A DNA stretch of 64,000 bases, from contig CAWBKU010000005.1 in assembly GCA_963789535.1 (NCBI GenBank), positions 992,001-1,056,000 of the forward strand, written 5' to 3'. Every line of letters starts with the position of its first letter. Within the stretch, counting starts at the first letter, position 1. Of this stretch, positions 60,259 to 64,000 are shown in pieces. The notes below the pieces were generated by a model, which was not told the DNA's origin, did no database searches, and saw nothing but the letters and a program-made list of their open reading frames with translations. The translations under genes and the position numbers were made by a program. This DNA is from CAVXHQ01 sp963789535 (GTDB taxonomy: Bacteria; Pseudomonadota; Alphaproteobacteria; Rhodobacterales; Rhodobacteraceae).

Positions 60259-61650
60259 ATGAGCCAGCCGAGCTATTTCGATGCGATGCACTATGACCGG
60301 ATGATCGCCGAATACGGACGTCCCGAGACCTTCGTCGACCGGATCGCGCGGATTCCGCGCGACAACCTGCGGGCGGTGCAGGAAGCGCGGTTTGCCCGGA
60401 TCATGGCGTTCGCCTGGAAGATCCCGTTCTATCGGCGGTTGTGGGGCCAGGCCGGGGTGACGCCCGAAGATATCGCGTCGCTCGACCATATCGGCAGGCT
60501 GCCCACCTATTCCAAGGGCGACCTGATGCGATCGGTCGAGGCGTATCCGCCGATCGGCGATTTCCACGGCCTCGAGACCTATGCCGACGCCGACCGTCCG
60601 CCGCTCGTGTTCCAGACGACGAGCGGGACGACGGGGCGGCCGCAACCGCTCCTCTTCGGGCCGCGCAGCCGCGAAATCCAGAACCTGCTGCTCGCCCGGT
60701 TCTATGCCATGCAGGGGCTGCGGCGCGACGACGTGATCCACTCGGTCTACGGGCACGGCATGGTCAACGGCGGGCACTACGTCCGCGAGAGCGTGCTGCA
60801 CTGGACCGGGGCGCAGTTTCTGTCGGCAGGGACGGGGATCGAGACGCGCTCGGCCAGTCAGGTCGCGCTGATGCGGGATTTCGGCGCGACGGCGATCGTG
60901 GGCTTTGGCGATTATATCACATACCTGGCCGGGGTGGCCCGAAGCGAGGGCATGGAGCCGGGCAAGGATATCAGGATCCGGACCATCTCGGGCCATATGG
61001 GCGCCGAGGCGCACGCGGCGATCTCGGCGGCCTGGGGCGGGGCGGAGGTCTATGACTGGTACGGCGTCGGCGATACCGGCGCCATCGCGGGCGAGGGGCC
61101 GGATCACGCGGGCATGTATGTGCAGGAGGACGCGCAGTTCCTCGAGATCCTCGACGTCGATACCGGTGCGCCGGTGCCCGACGGCGACAGCGGCGACATG
61201 GTCGTGACCTGCCTTTACAAGGACGACGTGTTCCCGATCATCCGGTTCAACACCCACGACGTCAGCGCATTCCGCACCGATGCCTCGCCGCTGGGCCTGA
61301 CCCTGCGGCGGATCGCCGGGTTTCAGGGGCGCAGCGACAACATGGTCAAGTTGCGCGGGATCAACGTCTATCCCACCGGCCTCGGCGTGATCCTGACGAC
61401 GGGCGACGCCGAGTTGCTCAACGATTATGTCTGCGAGGTGGTCCGCACGGACGGCCGCGACGAAATGATCGTGCATATCGAGACGCTGGGGGACGTCTCG
61501 CGCCCGGTTGCGGGATACGAGGCGCTCCTCAAGCAGCGGGTCGGTGTCGGGATCGCCGTCGTCCTTGCCGAACCCGGCGCGCTCGCAGAGATCACCCAGA
61601 TCGAGAAGCGGCAAAAGCCGATCCGCCTGATCCACCGGGATGCCGAATGA
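60259..61650 (+). CDS. PaaK-like adenylate-forming CoA ligase
   Basis: 463-residue member of the phenylacetate-CoA ligase branch of adenylating enzymes. ATP-binding loop QTTSGTTGRPQPLLFG near 116, DWYGVGDTGAIAGEG near 265 (A5-like), RFNTHDVSAF near 325 and GRSDNMVKLRGINVYPTGL near 355, the PaaK C-terminal signature. GAGG precedes the ATG at 60259. Adds CoA to an unknown carboxylate, probably the substrate or product of the MmgE/PrpD protein. Confidence 0.82.
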   Translation: MSQPSYFDAMHYDRMIAEYGRPETFVDRIARIPRDNLRAVQEARFARIMAFAWKIPFYRRLWGQAGVTPEDIASLDHIGRLPTYSKGDLMRSVEAYPPIGDFHGLETYADADRPPLVFQTTSGTTGRPQPLLFGPRSREIQNLLLARFYAMQGLRRDDVIHSVYGHGMVNGGHYVRESVLHWTGAQFLSAGTGIETRSASQVALMRDFGATAIVGFGDYITYLAGVARSEGMEPGKDIRIRTISGHMGAEAHAAISAAWGGAEVYDWYGVGDTGAIAGEGPDHAGMYVQEDAQFLEILDVDTGAPVPDGDSGDMVVTCLYKDDVFPIIRFNTHDVSAFRTDASPLGLTLRRIAGFQGRSDNMVKLRGINVYPTGLGVILTTGDAELLNDYVCEVVRTDGRDEMIVHIETLGDVSRPVAGYEALLKQRVGVGIAVVLAEPGALAEITQIEKRQKPIRLIHRDAE

Positions 61651-62987
61651 CGGACGGTGCGCCGAGGACCGTGCAGCAGATGGCCGCCGCCGTTGCCCGG
61701 GGCGAGGTGACGGCGCGCGCGCTGACGCAGGCGTCCCTCGACCGGATCGCGATGGCGGATGGCCATGTGCGGGCGTTCATCACCGTCCTGCCGGACAGCG
61801 CGCTGGCCGGGGCGGAGGCCAGCGATGCCCGTCGCGCGAGCGGCGCGGGGCGCGGCCCGCTGGACGGTATCCCCTTTGCGGTAAAGGACAATATCGCCGT
61901 GGCCGGTGTGGTGACGACCTGCGGCACGCAGGCGTTCACCGAACCGGCCGGTGCGGATGCGCATGCGGTGGCGCAGTTGCGCGCGGCGGGGGCGGTGCTG
62001 GTCGGCACGCTGAACATGCACGAAGGCGCGCTGGGCGCCACGACGGACAACCCGTTCTGGGGCAGGTGCCAGAACCCGCTGGCGGACGGGTTCACGCCGG
62101 GCGGATCGAGCGGCGGGTCGGCGGCGGCGATCGCGGCGGGGATGGTGCCGCTCACGCTCGGGACCGACACGATGGGATCGGTGCGGATACCGGCGGCCTA
62201 TTGTGGTCTCTGGGGGCTGAAGCCGACGCGGGGACGGGTCGGGGTGGCAGGGCTCGTTCATCTGTCACGGACGCTCGATTGTATCGGGCCGCTGGCGCGA
62301 ACGCCCGGTGACCTTGCCGTCGCGATGTCGGTCCTCGGCGGTGACGCGGGAGGGTCCACGGTGGCGCGACCGGCGTCGTTGGCCGACGTGACGCTGGGCC
62401 TGCCGGATGCTGCGGCACTGGCCGACTGCGCGCCGGAGGTCCTTGAGAGTTTCGCGCGGTTCGTCGAGGGGGTCCGCGACGCGGGCGCCGATCTGCGGCC
62501 CGTCGCGATCCGGGGCTGGACCCCCGGTGCCCTGCGCCGCGCGGGCCTTCTGGTATCAGAGGTCGAAGGGGCGGAGGTGCTGGGCGAGGCGGTGGACGGG
62601 CCGGGGCTGTCGGAGGGGTTTCGGGCACTGCTCGACTATGGGCGTCGCGCAGGGACGGAGCGCCTCGCGCGCGCCCATCAGGCGTTCGGTCTGGCGACGA
62701 CCGCCTTGCGGGACGCCATGACCGGCATCGACGGGCTGTTGCTGCCGACCGCGCCGCAGCGGGCATTCGCGCACACCGCCCGTATTCCGGCCAATCAGGC
62801 GGACCTTACCGCGCTGGCGAACGTCGCGGGCGTTCCGGCGTTGAGCCTGCCGATAGCAGCGTCGGACGGGGGCCTGCCTGTCGGGGTGCAGATCGTCGGG
62901 ACAGAGGGGAGCGACGACTGGCTCCTCGGTGTCGGCGTGCTGTTGCAGGATATCGGGCCGGTCAGGGCGTGGGCCGGGCGTGCCTGA
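61647..62987 (+). CDS. Amidase (amidase-signature family)
   Basis: 446 residues with the Ser-Ser-Lys triad: Lys80 in GIPFAVKDNIAV, the Gly/Ser loop TPGGSSGGSAAA (150-161), and the nucleophile Ser178 in LGTDTMGSVRIPA. Start overlaps the ligase stop (ATGA). The nucleophile loop has Met where most family members have Gly (TMGS rather than TGGS). It may hydrolyse an amide substrate to the acid used by the CoA ligase. Confidence 0.85.
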   Translation: MTDGAPRTVQQMAAAVARGEVTARALTQASLDRIAMADGHVRAFITVLPDSALAGAEASDARRASGAGRGPLDGIPFAVKDNIAVAGVVTTCGTQAFTEPAGADAHAVAQLRAAGAVLVGTLNMHEGALGATTDNPFWGRCQNPLADGFTPGGSSGGSAAAIAAGMVPLTLGTDTMGSVRIPAAYCGLWGLKPTRGRVGVAGLVHLSRTLDCIGPLARTPGDLAVAMSVLGGDAGGSTVARPASLADVTLGLPDAAALADCAPEVLESFARFVEGVRDAGADLRPVAIRGWTPGALRRAGLLVSEVEGAEVLGEAVDGPGLSEGFRALLDYGRRAGTERLARAHQAFGLATTALRDAMTGIDGLLLPTAPQRAFAHTARIPANQADLTALANVAGVPALSLPIAASDGGLPVGVQIVGTEGSDDWLLGVGVLLQDIGPVRAWAGRA

Positions 62988-64000
62988 GTGGATCGGCGCG
63001 GCGCAGGCCGCACGGCGGGCCACGGGGCGGATCCTGATCGGGGGATGTGCCGCCGAACCGGTGGCGGTGCTCGACGCCGTCGCGGCAGACCCCGGGCTGT
63101 GGCGGGGACGGACGCTGACCGGCGCCTTCATTCCGGGCGTGAACGACCGCGATCTGTCGGCGCTGGGGCAAGGCACCACGGTCGAGACGGTTTTCGTGAC
63201 CGCGGGTCTGCGCGCGGACCGCGCGGCGGGGCGGGTGGCGCATCTGCCGGTGCACTACAGTGCCTTTCATGCGCGTCTCGCCCGTCCGGGCGTCGTCGAT
63301 TGCGTCCTGATCTGCGTGCCGCCACCGGCGCGGGACGGAACCGTCGGGTTCGGCCCGGCCTGCGATTTCGCCGCGGCCGCCATCGCCGCGGGCGCGCGGC
63401 TGATCGGCGCGGTGAACGCGTCGATGCCCGATGTCGCGGGCGCGCCGCGCCTGCCACTGTCACGGTTCGAGGCCCTCGTGCAGGGCGACGCGCCGCTTCC
63501 GACACTGGCCGCGACGGTGCCCGATGCCGTCAGCCGCGCGATTGCGGGACATATCGTGGGGCTATTGCCGCCGCAGTGTGTGCTGCAACTCGGCCTGGGA
63601 AAGGTGCAGGCCGCCGTGCTCGGGGCGGTCATGGCGGAAGGCGGGCGGGATATCTCGATCCATGGTGGAATGATATGCTGGCCGGTTTTGGACGGAAGAG
63701 AAGATGGTTTCTTTGCGCGCGGTGTCGTGACCGGGGTGGCGCTGGGCGACGCCGAGTTCTATGCGCGCCTGCCGGATCATCCGTCGATCCGCTATCGCCC
63801 GGTCGATGTGACCCACGGCCGCAACGCTCTTGCCGCCCTGCCGGGGTTCGTCTCGGTCAATTCCGTCCTACAGGTGGATTTGACCGGACAAGCCAATGGC
63901 GAGTATGTCGGGGGGATGCAGGTAAGCGGACAGGGCGGCATGGTCGATTTCACTCGGGGCGCGCGCGCGTCCATCGGCGGGCGCGCGATCCTTGCGCTGC
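62980..64000 (+). CDS. Acetyl-CoA hydrolase/transferase-family protein, 3' end cut by window edge
   Basis: The visible 340 codons start with GTG at 62980, overlapping the amidase end by eight bases. It resembles 4-hydroxybutyrate CoA-transferase / acetyl-CoA hydrolase proteins: LIGAVNASMPDVAG near 140, LQLGLGKVQAAVL near 203, and FVSVNSVLQVDLTGQANGEY near 288 followed by GQGGMVDFTRGA. The IH(S/T)EM motif that carries the catalytic Glu in this family reads SIHGGM here. It could be an altered transferase with another chemistry. The gene continues past the window. Confidence 0.68.
   Translation, partial: MPEWIGAAQAARRATGRILIGGCAAEPVAVLDAVAADPGLWRGRTLTGAFIPGVNDRDLSALGQGTTVETVFVTAGLRADRAAGRVAHLPVHYSAFHARLARPGVVDCVLICVPPPARDGTVGFGPACDFAAAAIAAGARLIGAVNASMPDVAGAPRLPLSRFEALVQGDAPLPTLAATVPDAVSRAIAGHIVGLLPPQCVLQLGLGKVQAAVLGAVMAEGGRDISIHGGMICWPVLDGREDGFFARGVVTGVALGDAEFYARLPDHPSIRYRPVDVTHGRNALAALPGFVSVNSVLQVDLTGQANGEYVGGMQVSGQGGMVDFTRGARASIGGRAILAL

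Overview
The window is 64 kb of very GC-rich DNA from an alphaproteobacterium, most likely a Rhodobacteraceae (Rhodobacterales) member. The supporting evidence is the gene content and order (trpA next to ychF, hutFC/hutIHU, FrcABC-type and polyamine-type ABC transporters, HyuA/HyuB, BetI-like and ROK regulators) and the dense packing with many ATGA/GTGA overlaps. No rRNA, tRNA, CRISPR array, insertion sequence or phage gene was found. The window looks like a chromosomal stretch dominated by uptake and catabolism of amines, amino acids, polyols and sugar acids.

Layout. 1-5.4 kb: amylosucrase (cut by the left edge), a small lipoprotein, L-lactate dehydrogenase, trpA, a small membrane protein and the GTPase ychF. 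5.5-8.4 kb: an overlapping ureohydrolase / D-lyxose isomerase / glycerate 2-kinase operon. 8.5-15.6 kb: hydantoinase/oxoprolinase subunits hyuA-hyuB, converging on a TauABC-like ABC transporter whose permease has an unusual periplasmic insert. 16-24 kb: a PuuB-like FAD oxidoreductase and the histidine-utilisation divergon hutF-hutC <> hutI-hutH-hutU; hutH carries a frameshift and hutG is absent. 24-30.3 kb: a probable acid-sugar (tetronate-like) catabolic cluster with a 2-hydroxyacid dehydrogenase, a DenD-like dehydrogenase, two SDRs, an OtnI-like isomerase and a FadR-type GntR regulator. Copies of a GGTATACC palindrome lie at three places in it. An orphan PAS histidine kinase sits inside. 30.4-34.8 kb: a FrcBCA-type sugar ABC transporter and divergent ROK repressor. 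34.9-42.1 kb: an RND efflux pump converging on GDP-mannose precursor genes (phosphomannomutase, manC).

42.3-51.3 kb: a MOSC protein, a trimethylamine-dehydrogenase-family flavoprotein, a TetR gene with a disrupted 5' end, and a spermidine/putrescine-type ABC transporter, all on the minus strand, opposite a flavin amine oxidase. This looks like a methylated-amine or polyamine uptake and oxidation module. 51.8-58.7 kb: a ribitol-type module (SBP, ATPase, permease, ribitol 2-dehydrogenase, FGGY pentulose kinase) with a divergent LacI regulator and an elaborate palindromic operator region; the kinase carries a frameshift. 58.9-64 kb: an operon of MmgE/PrpD protein, PaaK-like CoA ligase, amidase and a CoA-transferase-family protein (cut by the right edge) that matches no pathway I recognise.

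The most interesting items are this last operon, the GntR/DenD/OtnI cluster, and the TMADH-like amine module. Three genes (hutH, the TetR gene, the FGGY kinase) each need a single-base correction, so base-level sequence quality should be checked before any is called a real pseudogene.
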